From Candidatus Rifleibacteriota bacterium (lineage in GTDB: Bacteria > Muiribacteriota > Ozemobacteria > Ozemobacterales > Ozemobacteraceae), in contig JADFYG010000003.1 of NCBI GenBank assembly GCA_015233155.1, positions 127,267 to 162,601 of the forward strand: a stretch of 35,335 nucleotides of DNA, written 5' to 3'. Positions 24,501-32,025 of this stretch are shown piece after piece. The position numbers were made by a program, and so were the translations under genes. The notes below the pieces were generated by a model. That model saw only the letters and a program-made list of their open reading frames with translations, was not told the DNA's origin and made no database searches. How positions within the stretch are numbered: position 1 is the first letter of the stretch; the number at the start of each line of letters is the position of its first letter.

Positions 24501-27500
24501 TACTTGCATCATTGATGGTGAAATGCAGGAACACCGGCAGTGAACCCAGACCGACCGTAGCTACAGCGGACGCATTGAGAGCGGCTGAATCCTTGAATAC
24601 GGCGGTGTTTCCAGTAGGAGCGGAGCTGCGAACGGACACTTGCATGGAGACGGGTGCGGATTCGATTCCTCCGGGGAATGATGTAATGAATTTAGCGTAG
24701 ATGGTGTGTGTCCCGCCTCCGGTGAGGGAGGTCAGTATCTTCGAATAACGGAATGGCTCATAATCGGTCGAAGCGTTAAGAGCCGCAACGTCTTCCGTTA
24801 TGAGCATATGAGAGGCTCCTGCAGCGGAAACGACAAGATTCACGTAATTCCCATTGATGGGCTGAACGTCACGCGTGCTGATACTGGTGGATGCCGGCCC
24901 GACAGCTTCGATGGCCGCCTGTGCATAACTGTAGGTTCCCGATGCGTTCTGAAATCTGGCATACACATTTCTTTTCCCCGCTGCTGCCGGAAGAGCCCAA
25001 TTTACAGTGGATCCGGAGGAGGGGGGAGAAAATGGAGACGCTCCTGAAAATGAACCATCATTCGAAAGCCACATTATGGATTGCCCCGGGGCATTAACAG
25101 CAAGCTTCACCATCTGGAAACTTGTATATGCATCACCACTATTTATCTGAATAGTGGCCGTGGAAACCGGTAACGGCGAAACATTGAGAGAAGTGACGAG
25201 CGAATCGGTCCAATTTCCCACCCCGTCCGCGAAACGGTACCAAAGGATGTTTTGTCCCTCCTGGACGGAAGGAGTGGTGGTTTTGCTTATCTTCACAGGC
25301 GCAAAGGTTGATTTGCCGACGATAGTATAATCAGTCGGCCAGACCGGATTGGGTTGGGTCTCGTAAAGGAGAGCATAAGCAATCGAGGCGGTTTTTGTAT
25401 CGGCTATCGAAAAATGCAGATAAACCGGGAGCGAACCGACATTGACGCTCGTTACGAGTTGGGACGCCGGATCGACCCCCGTATGAAACTCAGCCTTGTT
25501 ACCGGACGGCGCAGTGCTGCTCACACTTATCGGCAATGTTAATTCAGCGGTTTCGACCCCACCGGCGTTTCTAAACTTCGTATAAATAGTCTGATTTCCG
25601 CCGGCGGCTGGCAGGACCACTGTCAGTTTTGATTGATAGGCGCGCCAGGGAGTGGCATCGTTCACATCGAGCTGAACAAGCATTTCAGTCGCTCCGACTG
25701 CATTCAGATCAAGATTAACAAACCCCTGGTTGACAGGCTGAATATCGCGAGTCGAGACGGATGCGTTTGTCGGACCCATTACATCGATGTCATCCTGAGC
25801 ATATCGGTAAATCCCGGTCGGATCCATGAAACGAGCATAGATAGTCCGTTTTCCGGCCGTAGCCGGAAAGGACCAGAGCCTTACCGCCGGAGGTGCGGCA
25901 GGTGCTTCAGATGCAATGCCGGTAAAAGTGCCGTCCTGTGAAAGCCACATTGCCGACTGGCCGGCGGCGTTGACCGTTAACTCCACATTGTGGCTGTTCG
26001 TGAATGAATCGCCGCCGTTGATAACTATTGTGGGCGGGGTTGTGTCGCGTACGACGATGTTGATTGGACTGCTTGTGCGGCTGGCACCCATGTTGTCCGT
26101 CGCCTTGGCAGTCAGGACATAGGAGCCCGAGGCCGGACTGTGCCAGGAATATGCATATGGAGGTCCGTTGAGTTTTGCGAGCGACACGCCGTTCACGAAA
26201 AATTCGACCGAAGAGATCGCGCCATCGCTGTCCACGGCATTGACGGTCATGGCGACATCCGTCCCAAGAAGAAAACCGGTTCGATCCAGAGGAAGTGTGA
26301 ATGCAATGGTTGGCGGGATATTCACCCATACTGTCGCTGTCGCTGATCTCCCGATGGCGCCGAGCGAGTCGATCGCAGTTGCCTGCAAGAACTGTTTCCC
26401 GGGGGAGGGGTTAATCCAGCGGTAGGTGAAGGGCGGCCAGGCATCTTCACCAAGCTTGATTCCGTTGGCGTAAAATTCCATTTTTACTATTCCATCGGTG
26501 TCAGTGGCTTCGCCCAGGAAGTCGATGGCGTCATCCTGCGTGAAGGTTGCGAGATTTGCTGGCTGACGTAACACCACTGTCGGGGCGGGATTCACTATCA
26601 GACTTGCCAGAGAGGACGTGGCAGTGGCACCGGAATTATCAGTAGCCCGGGCGAACACTGAAAATGTGCCGGATGGAACTGCGATCCAGTCATATGAATA
26701 TGGGGCCTGCCGTGACTCACCCAAAAGTATTGTATTTGAAAGAGTCGAGGCCAGAAATTCCACTTTAACAACGTTTCCGTCGGCATCGCCCGCGGTTGCG
26801 GCAAGAGTGATGTTCGTTCCCTCATTGACATGCGCTCCATCTGCCGGAGCTGTAAGGGCAACGGTAGGAGGCTGGTTAGGGAACGAACTTACCGTTATTG
26901 AGACAAGCGCGGATGTTGCAGCAGCACCATTATTATCCGTTGCTTTAGCGGAAAGTGTATAGACGCCCGCTTGAACGGCAGGCCAGACATAAGTGAACGG
27001 TGCGGAGCGAGCCTCGCCGATCTTGGTCGCTCCCTGGAAGAACTCGACCAGATCAACACTGCCGTCGGAGTCGCTTGCATTGGCTATAAGCGTGATATTC
27101 GAAGCAAATGGAAACGTCTGATTTGTTGTGGGCTGGGAGAGGGTAATCGCAGGCGGACTGTTTTGAACCGCATTGACGCTTATATAAACCGGGCTGGTAA
27201 GGGTCACCCGACTGAACTGATCGATGACTTTTGCACTGAGCGTATAAGAACCGATAGGGACGCTTGGCCATGCCATACTGTAAGTCGAGGAAGATGTCGG
27301 CGAATAGAGCGTTTCGCCTATTTTATTACTTCCCTGATAGAATTCAACGCGATCGATGAGATCAGAGAAATAATAGGTCTGAACCGTAATGGTGATCGAC
27401 GCTCCGGCGGAAAAAGACGCGTTGGAAAGCGGATGCGTAATGACGGCGGTTTGCGTTGCATTGATCGCCGAGGCAACGATGATACTGACAACCGGGGAAG

Positions 27501-28185
27501 TTGCCGTCATGCCCCAGTTGTCAAATGCGCGGGCAATCAGCGAATAGGTTCCGATGAGGGGAGGTATCCATGAAATGGAGAATGGAGACGAGGCTTGTCC
27601 AAGAAGTAGTGGACCTGAATAGAATTCGACCTTGTTGATAACGCCATCACGACGGGAAGCTGAGGCGGAAATCACTATTCCTGAGGATGCATTGAATGCA
27701 AAAATGGCCCCGCTGACAGGCTGAGTTATAAAGACGACGGGGCCGGAGGTTTGCTGGCCGCTGCCGGCAACACTTACCGGTACAGCCTTCGAAACAAGAA
27801 TCGCACCGGCGGAGTTATACGCACGTATCGTCAGAGTGTAGGATCCAGGGGGGGGCGTGGTCCAGACGAAGGAGAAAGGCGACTGAACAGATTCTCCTAT
27901 TTTTACGAGACCCTGATAAAATTCAACCTTGGTAACATTGCCCGCTTCAGCTTTAAGGTCGACGGAAATGACGATATTCGAGCCTGGAGCGAAGATGCTT
28001 CCGGAGGCCGGGCCGGTTATATCAGGAGTTGTTGTAGTTGCCGGAGGAACAGGTGCGACGGGGTTTCCGCCTCCACCACCGCCACCGCAGCCGAAAAACG
28101 CGAAAAGGCTTAAAAAAAGAACACCCGACAAAACGAAAATTTTCGCCGTGGTCATTTTTGCGTCATTTCGAAAAAAATCAGTCAT
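21538..28185 (-). CDS. Giant Ig-repeat and propeller lipoprotein (2215 residues)
   Basis: This is an exported, probably surface-held protein of unknown binding target. ATG at 28185 follows GAGAGG by 5 bases and opens a lipoprotein signal (LFLSLFAFFGC, Cys about 33) with a seven-Gly run after it. Residues 54-712 hold seven Ig-like domains of about 90-98 residues, each with a VEF(Y/F)QG..KIGE-type centre and a (S/T)YTLSAKATDN.GA-type end. Residues about 713-1007 and 1008-1298 are a tandem duplication of one 290-residue module (INGGDSFT... MWLSQDG... STRDIQPVN... GSLPVYLHF). Residues 1300-1800 contain several BIG2-like segments with G.Y.AP motifs. Residues 1800-2215 form a BNR/sortilin-like propeller, with recurring DP...T.YVG and G.(F/Y)(R/K)S.N.G..W. 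The first seven domains may be a docking stalk; this is inferred. Confidence 0.88.
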   Translation of the reverse strand: MTDFFRNDAKMTTAKIFVLSGVLFLSLFAFFGCGGGGGGGNPVAPVPPATTTTPDITGPASGSIFAPGSNIVISVDLKAEAGNVTKVEFYQGLVKIGESVQSPFSFVWTTPPPGSYTLTIRAYNSAGAILVSKAVPVSVAGSGQQTSGPVVFITQPVSGAIFAFNASSGIVISASASRRDGVINKVEFYSGPLLLGQASSPFSISWIPPLIGTYSLIARAFDNWGMTATSPVVSIIVASAINATQTAVITHPLSNASFSAGASITITVQTYYFSDLIDRVEFYQGSNKIGETLYSPTSSSTYSMAWPSVPIGSYTLSAKVIDQFSRVTLTSPVYISVNAVQNSPPAITLSQPTTNQTFPFASNITLIANASDSDGSVDLVEFFQGATKIGEARSAPFTYVWPAVQAGVYTLSAKATDNNGAAATSALVSITVSSFPNQPPTVALTAPADGAHVNEGTNITLAATAGDADGNVVKVEFLASTLSNTILLGESRQAPYSYDWIAVPSGTFSVFARATDNSGATATSSLASLIVNPAPTVVLRQPANLATFTQDDAIDFLGEATDTDGIVKMEFYANGIKLGEDAWPPFTYRWINPSPGKQFLQATAIDSLGAIGRSATATVWVNIPPTIAFTLPLDRTGFLLGTDVAMTVNAVDSDGAISSVEFFVNGVSLAKLNGPPYAYSWHSPASGSYVLTAKATDNMGASRTSSPINIVVRDTTPPTIVINGGDSFTNSHNVELTVNAAGQSAMWLSQDGTFTGIASEAPAAPPAVRLWSFPATAGKRTIYARFMDPTGIYRYAQDDIDVMGPTNASVSTRDIQPVNQGFVNLDLNAVGATEMLVQLDVNDATPWRAYQSKLTVVLPAAGGNQTIYTKFRNAGGVETAELTLPISVSSTAPSGNKAEFHTGVDPASQLVTSVNVGSLPVYLHFSIADTKTASIAYALLYETQPNPVWPTDYTIVGKSTFAPVKISKTTTPSVQEGQNILWYRFADGVGNWTDSLVTSLNVSPLPVSTATIQINSGDAYTSFQMVKLAVNAPGQSIMWLSNDGSFSGASPFSPPSSGSTVNWALPAAAGKRNVYARFQNASGTYSYAQAAIEAVGPASTSISTRDVQPINGNYVNLVVSAAGASHMLITEDVAALNASTDYEPFRYSKILTSLTGGGTHTIYAKFITSFPGGIESAPVSMQVSVRSSAPTGNTAVFKDSAALNASAVATVGLGSLPVFLHFTINDASTATVSYKLTNSAAPVPTDAELFSVTPPVSPKAYNTGDFPGNGVFNFWYKFSDAVGNSTPLQVTWIDVQGPSLRISPAAVSDILSGQTQQFSATLKNYSGTIKWKLDQVDLTGATYGRVDSDTGMYTAPNPIRTTTSLNVIAFVSENNSVSDQVSIRLRSKIAVKPSFDSWEASLGGGATIAVRFENTVDGGIILSQNPPTSGGGGKATISAPQVDPLVPTDSIATVSYVAPVGSTPYPNPVTITIAAATDTATTANVSVRVRNGGYISIYDASATLRLRTGSQEFTSIPSEIVPGGVVWQAVNGFLDAGRTTTTLTTLTSPYKVTFYAPNSAIGQGELIASFQPTIGLATYISAIINFSPAINLEFKQPKNVSLTVASSTGVQFSTQYTGGTPANTQVKWEFKGASDVAWSLPGTNVNGGLSDTGFYTPPSTMPSNPDIYVRVTSVEEPTASDVAIITLKPAIVVIIHQGYNAAAAVCSIATATLEVGQVQFFGEVQNATNLTVSWFVESISGGNSTYGTVDATGNYSAPDTLTKSEVELKAVSNQDPTVFATCTINLENFWTQRSENLHDVTNATYSIYSLIIDPTTASTSDKRLFTGTNGHGLYRAGAVQSVTGTDWDSIPWLGETGLFNANIGLGGEYVVNKIAISLQHPTNLVAGTSSGTFISTDGINFSSVTMPLGSSDRTAPGPQYDVSFTNIVNGVVIDPRDDRYMYALGKNQGVLRFFRTNSASPYVYNGTLFDDKQPLSYVQYVPKTWLDGSGTSHLYQEPVSYESASNTVQLNCITIDPQFPDTLYVGFSKYLQTAPDGFQNGYIKFNNARTSHYYTRSGTSPTFYRTGDPPAGNTAVTFPIWKSLNSSYILYFDSGSSIILSMAVDPNIQTTLWTGKNDGIFRSTNDGISWASVGAYANVRDILIDPINTVSAYIATENGLYKTANSGTNWKQIKSGLEGHTTINALSLSPGGWGTRRIFSGTTSGLYMGVTTLDF
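24300..26050 (-). repeat. Tandem duplication of a ~290-residue coding module in the giant lipoprotein
   Basis: Two copies, about 26050-25165 and 25164-24300, code for matching segment orders. Each has a GD-x-(F/Y)T start, MWLS(Q/N)DG(T/S)F, then AGKR(T/N)(I/V)YARF. Next come GP..(A/S)(S/T)(V/I)STRD(I/V)QP(V/I)N and GSLPV(Y/F)LHF. The last segment is F(W/..)Y(R/K)F(A/S)D(G/A)VGN. The copies are clearly related but well diverged, so the duplication is old. Confidence 0.8.
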
Positions 28186-28287
28186 CAGAGCCTCTCGCAA
28201 AATTCACGAGATATTTCATTCCCCCAATGACGAATCGCAGCATGTTACGGTAATCTAGCAAGTTGGTTATCATAGCTTCTCATTCAT

Positions 28288-28318
28288 ATTATACAAGTGC
28301 TTTCTCAATACAAGTCAA
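28288..28318 (-). promoter_or_regulatory. Candidate promoter for the giant lipoprotein gene
   Basis: On the minus strand TTGACT (28313-28318) and a perfect TATAAT (28288-28293) are separated by 19 bases, two more than ideal. The -35 overlaps the last codons of the upstream lipoprotein gene. The leader would be about 95 bases. If real, the two paralogues can be expressed separately. Confidence 0.5.
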
Positions 28319-31136
28319 GAGACTTGGCTCCGACGAAAACGCCTCCTGTCGTGCCGATCCATATGCGACGATTGGCACCGGGGGCTCCTGAGGATTGTGT
28401 AAAACAATTTATCACTGAATTGTCATTAAGTCCTGTTTTCAATGTTTTCCATGTAGAACCTGCGTCCTTGGAGCGATAAAGACCATCTTCCGCTCCAAAG
28501 AAAAAGTGCGTTACATTTGTCGGATCGATGAGGGCGCCACGAGTATTCGTCTTGTTCGACAACTGAGTAAAGTTGACTCCTTTATCTATGCTTCGGAAAA
28601 TTCCCCTGGAGGTTGCGACCAATAAGGTCCAGGGACTGTTCGGATCGATGGAAATATCTGTTATCAACGGGATTGGTGGAGGATTCACAACTGAGTTTCC
28701 AACGGTTTCGAAGGGTATGCTATTGTCCAAAATCGTTACATCACCGACTGCTACTCCAACTCCGGCTGTTGAAGTGAAAAAAGGCTGATTATGCAAGATT
28801 CTCAAAGGACTGATGGCGGTTTGAGAATGTTCCACCAGACCCAGGATACCGTTATCCGTGCCGACATAAAGGACGTTGGGGTCCGCGATTGAAAGCCCGA
28901 GACTTCTCATTGCACCCTGGAACACGTAACTCAAATTGAAAGAATATGCCCAGACATCCAAGGGCGGGGAAGCCGTCGTGTCCGTGCGTTTTTCGAAACT
29001 CCTGTATCCGCCGAGATAGAGTGGAATCGAGTTCACGACTGCCTGCCAGTCGCTGGAAAGCTCTAGCCGTTCAATTCCGTCGTCCCGGCTGGCATATAAA
29101 TAATGGGGGTTGGCCAGGTCCCAGGCAACCGACTTGACTGTTCCTGAAGCCATTTGGACGAATTTAGTATCGTATGAACGCGTTCCTCCGCCCACTATAA
29201 AAAGACCATTCTCGGTTGCCATAGCGATGTCACCATTTTTCCCATTTATGGCAAGCTTATTTACGACATGGGTTGGTGGATTCACAAGCCCTTCAGAAGA
29301 CAATACTGATTTCTGCCAGACTATCGGTGCTGAATCTACCGTTGACGTGACCCTGGCCCAATATAGACCATTACCATTCGTTCCGGCGAAAAGATAATAA
29401 TCTGCTCCTTCCGCCCAGATCGGATCTACCAGTATCGAGTAAATGGACATCTTACTGCCATCCACCCTTTTCATTCCATCTGATCGTTCCACCCAGAATG
29501 GCTTCAAATGTACTGTCACCGTGGCGGCATATGGATGACTTTTTCCCGTTGCCTCATCTAAATAACTATTGAAAGTCTGGGCGGAAACATCGATGCTGTC
29601 ACCACCCGGAGGAAGAGTATCGGGAGATGTATATTTCGCCTGGCTTGCGTCAATTTTTCCCCAGACATCGCTTCCGCCTTCCGTGCTGAAAACGAACCAT
29701 CGAAAGGATTTTTCCAGTACTTTCCCGGTGTTTGCGTTGCGAAATTCGGCATAAAAGGTCCTGGAATCGCCTTCCAGCAGGACATCAGTGCTGGTAATAA
29801 TTTCCTCCGGATGATTCAATCTGGGAACCGAAGTCGCGCCGATAACGAGCTCGAAAGGCCCTGTTTCATCAGGACTTGGCTGAGGGGTGGGGGTGGGCGA
29901 AGTCCCGGTTGCCGTACCTGTGCCTGTGGAAGTTCCTGTCGCGGTGCTGGTCCCGGTTGGAACTGAAGGAAAAACAAACGAAATGCCGGAAGAAAAAACC
30001 TGGGAGGAATCTATACCCGGGCCGTTGAATTTAGCATAAACATTTTTCACGCCCTCGCCGGAGGAAAGGGTCCATTGACGCGACTGCGTGTAAGTCTCCC
30101 AGAATGAGCTTGTGAAATCCATGGTGGGTGAAAGCATCATCTGCATGGCACCGGGATACAAAAGTGTTAACCAGACCTGCGAGTTTGAAGTCTGGGCTGC
30201 GCCCCCCTCGATCCAGACGCCAAGGTAGCCTTTTGTGTCTGTGGTCAGCAGAATCGAATCGTTGATGATCGGCGACTCAATACTGCTGCCTCTGAATTGT
30301 GCATATACACGCTTGGTTCCATCATTGCCGGGTAGAGTGACTGCCTTGGTTGTGGCAAAGGATTCCCACTTGGCGTCAGAAAGTTGATAGTCGAGTCCGA
30401 CGCGCATATCTGCCGCATTGACGGCTTTGAGATATACGGTAGCCTGAGGGTTGCGGGTTTCGTATTCGCCGTTTTCTATGGCAACAGAGAGGCGTTGTGG
30501 TCCGGCTGATGTCGAAAGCGTCACGACGTTTATGCCGGAGTGCGTGAACGACTGCCCTGCTGCGTCATTCAGAAAAATTGAAACCGGATAATTCATGCCG
30601 GAAGAAAGACCAGGAAGCTCTACCTGGTGCGTAGTTGTCAAAGCGGTTGAAACGGGGAACCTGTCAGGATTTGTCCCGAATGTGATCATGGAGGTCGCCG
30701 GCAGATTCGATTGAAAGGCGATATGAAAGCTGGATGACGTGACGCGATCCACCAGAACGTTCTGCAGACACAACAATGAAACTTCAGGAAGTCGTTTAGC
30801 GACCTCCGGGGTGAGGCTTACGCTGCGACTGAATATGACTTCGGCATCTCCTGTTACGGCGGCCAGGTCGTAAATCCCGGCGGGAACTGAGGAAAATGAA
30901 AAGTCGCCTCCGGTTGTCGTTCGTGTTGCCGCGACGACGATTCCGGAGGGATCACGAGCAAAAATTGGAATGCCGTTGAATAATTGACGATCGGCGAAAT
31001 ACACACGACCGGACAGCTCCGTAGTTCCGGTTGGGCCAGGTTGGGTGGCTTGTCCGCCGCCTTCTCCGCCCAGACAGCCGAAAAGCGCTATAAATGAAGA
31101 TAATACGATGAAAAGCAGAAGCGGTCGTCTTTCCAG
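28305..31136 (-). CDS. Large propeller lipoprotein, paralogue of the giant one; likely CTG start
   Basis: This is an exported lipoprotein of about 943 residues and unknown target. The frame has a full lipoprotein signal (ERRPLLLFIVLSSFIALFGC, Cys about 21) that is reached only from a CTG at 31136, exactly 7 bases after a perfect AGGAGG. The first ATG/GTG/TTG candidate, GTG at 31004, would cut the signal off. Residues about 40-110 look like a carboxypeptidase-regulatory-type beta sandwich (GDFSFSSVPAGIYDLAAV). A FN3-like segment follows, then two modules with W.L..G.G.K.VYA.F as in the giant protein. Next are a Thr/Gly/Ser repeat linker (about 390-420), a BIG2-like part, and a C-terminal propeller (562-943) beginning MSIYSILVDP. 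The end (GVFVGAKSLDLY) parallels the neighbour's (GLYMGVTTLDF). The gene lies about 120 bases upstream of its paralogue. Confidence 0.85.
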   Translation of the reverse strand: MERRPLLLFIVLSSFIALFGCLGGEGGGQATQPGPTGTTELSGRVYFADRQLFNGIPIFARDPSGIVVAATRTTTGGDFSFSSVPAGIYDLAAVTGDAEVIFSRSVSLTPEVAKRLPEVSLLCLQNVLVDRVTSSSFHIAFQSNLPATSMITFGTNPDRFPVSTALTTTHQVELPGLSSGMNYPVSIFLNDAAGQSFTHSGINVVTLSTSAGPQRLSVAIENGEYETRNPQATVYLKAVNAADMRVGLDYQLSDAKWESFATTKAVTLPGNDGTKRVYAQFRGSSIESPIINDSILLTTDTKGYLGVWIEGGAAQTSNSQVWLTLLYPGAMQMMLSPTMDFTSSFWETYTQSRQWTLSSGEGVKNVYAKFNGPGIDSSQVFSSGISFVFPSVPTGTSTATGTSTGTGTATGTSPTPTPQPSPDETGPFELVIGATSVPRLNHPEEIITSTDVLLEGDSRTFYAEFRNANTGKVLEKSFRWFVFSTEGGSDVWGKIDASQAKYTSPDTLPPGGDSIDVSAQTFNSYLDEATGKSHPYAATVTVHLKPFWVERSDGMKRVDGSKMSIYSILVDPIWAEGADYYLFAGTNGNGLYWARVTSTVDSAPIVWQKSVLSSEGLVNPPTHVVNKLAINGKNGDIAMATENGLFIVGGGTRSYDTKFVQMASGTVKSVAWDLANPHYLYASRDDGIERLELSSDWQAVVNSIPLYLGGYRSFEKRTDTTASPPLDVWAYSFNLSYVFQGAMRSLGLSIADPNVLYVGTDNGILGLVEHSQTAISPLRILHNQPFFTSTAGVGVAVGDVTILDNSIPFETVGNSVVNPPPIPLITDISIDPNSPWTLLVATSRGIFRSIDKGVNFTQLSNKTNTRGALIDPTNVTHFFFGAEDGLYRSKDAGSTWKTLKTGLNDNSVINCFTQSSGAPGANRRIWIGTTGGVFVGAKSLDLY
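29872..29967 (-). repeat. In-frame ACNGGNACN-type microsatellite coding a Thr/Gly/Ser linker
   Basis: Short repeats of ACN-GGN-ACN/TCN/GCN encode TGTSTATGTSTGTGTATGTS, followed by a Pro/Thr run. The segment separates the N-terminal beta domains from the BIG2/propeller half of the lipoprotein, and its copy number could vary between strains by whole codons without a frameshift. Confidence 0.75.
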
Positions 31137-31430
31137 GACTATGCCTCCTTTTCGCAGCTTTCAGGAATCGATCTGGTTTCGACATCATTCTACCAGCTTC
31201 TCTCCGCTTGCGAAAGATGGCCGCGCTCCACCCAGGGTCATTTAATTCTCCATCGCTGTTTTGCTGATCTTCGCGCTAAAAAATGATCGTTAACCTGATT
31301 ACAAGCGTCTGCGCGGGTTATTGATAAATTACTATCAACGAATGATGGCGTATTCGGGAATAAATGAGTAATATTAGAACAATGTTGTTGAGTAATCGAC
31401 CCGATGAGTTACTGGATCAAGGGGGGCGGT
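31137..31430. other. Divergent intergenic region between the lipoprotein pair and the secreted-protein operon
   Basis: No coding frame is supported in these 294 bases. The region carries the AGGAGG site and extended -10 of the lipoprotein gene. Toward the plus-strand genes it has a perfect 6-bp inverted repeat TTGATA-6-TATCAA (31321-31338) and direct repeats TGAGTAAT at 31365 and 31389, with a related TGAGTTAC at 31405. These may be operator sites for one or both sides, but there is no clear plus-strand -35/-10 pair. Confidence 0.4.
31187..31195 (-). promoter_or_regulatory. Extended -10 promoter of the large propeller lipoprotein
   Basis: On the minus strand TGG-TAGAAT (5 of 6, with the TG extension) would start transcription near 31180. 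That gives a leader of about 44 bases to the CTG at 31136, with AGGAGG at 31144-31149 in it. This supports initiation upstream of the GTG at 31004. Confidence 0.55.
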
Positions 31431-32021
31431 ATGTTTGATAAATATAAATCCGGGATGTTGACAGCCTTTACGGCATGGACTCTTTTATCTGCCATTACAT
31501 CTTTCGCTTCTCCTTTCGATGAAGGAATAACGACTATTATAGCGACAACTTCCAGTACGGCCGTTACGGCAATTTCGACTGATGCCGCGCAGATTAACAC
31601 GGGAAGTCAGGCTGGCGTGACAGAGACGGCGACTGAAGCCACCAGTATTACGGACTACATCGCGATGGCTTCTGAAAAGAGACCGGATGAAGCGAATCTT
31701 CAAATATTACTAGATGGATTGCGTCTGGCCTCATCCGCCCAGGATCTTCTCGCTCTGGCAAAGGCCGGAAATACAACTGTAATACATGATAAAATATTGA
31801 CGGCAGGCGCTTACAAGACTGTAAAGAACGTCAAGGATCTTAAACTTGTCCTGAATGATTTTGGAGACAGGGTGGATGGAATTTTCAAGCTCAGCATCAT
31901 GTATCAGTGTCTGGAGCAAGCCAAAACAAGTTCTGATGCTGATTATAACGAACTTTCCCGTTATACCAAACAGTATATCGATGACATCACTGTTCGTGGG
32001 AGTAAGGGCGAATCTTTCTGA
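31431..32021 (+). CDS. Secreted protein of unknown function
   Basis: I do not recognise a family. The start at 31431 is chosen for the AAGGGGGG site 4-6 bases before it; it gives 196 residues. The frame is open upstream to an ATG at 31404 without a site. Residues 1-26 are a signal peptide (GMLTAFTAWTLLSAITSFAS). Residues 30-75 are Thr/Ala/Ser-rich and probably flexible. Residues 80-190 look helical, with repeated hydrophobic spacing (NLQILLDGLRLASSAQDLLA; LKLVLNDFGDRVDGIFKLSI) and one Cys. It precedes the exported amidohydrolase gene by only 4 bases, so the two are likely one transcript with related periplasmic or extracellular roles. Confidence 0.7.
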   Translation: MFDKYKSGMLTAFTAWTLLSAITSFASPFDEGITTIIATTSSTAVTAISTDAAQINTGSQAGVTETATEATSITDYIAMASEKRPDEANLQILLDGLRLASSAQDLLALAKAGNTTVIHDKILTAGAYKTVKNVKDLKLVLNDFGDRVDGIFKLSIMYQCLEQAKTSSDADYNELSRYTKQYIDDITVRGSKGESF

Positions 32022-32025
32022 AAGT

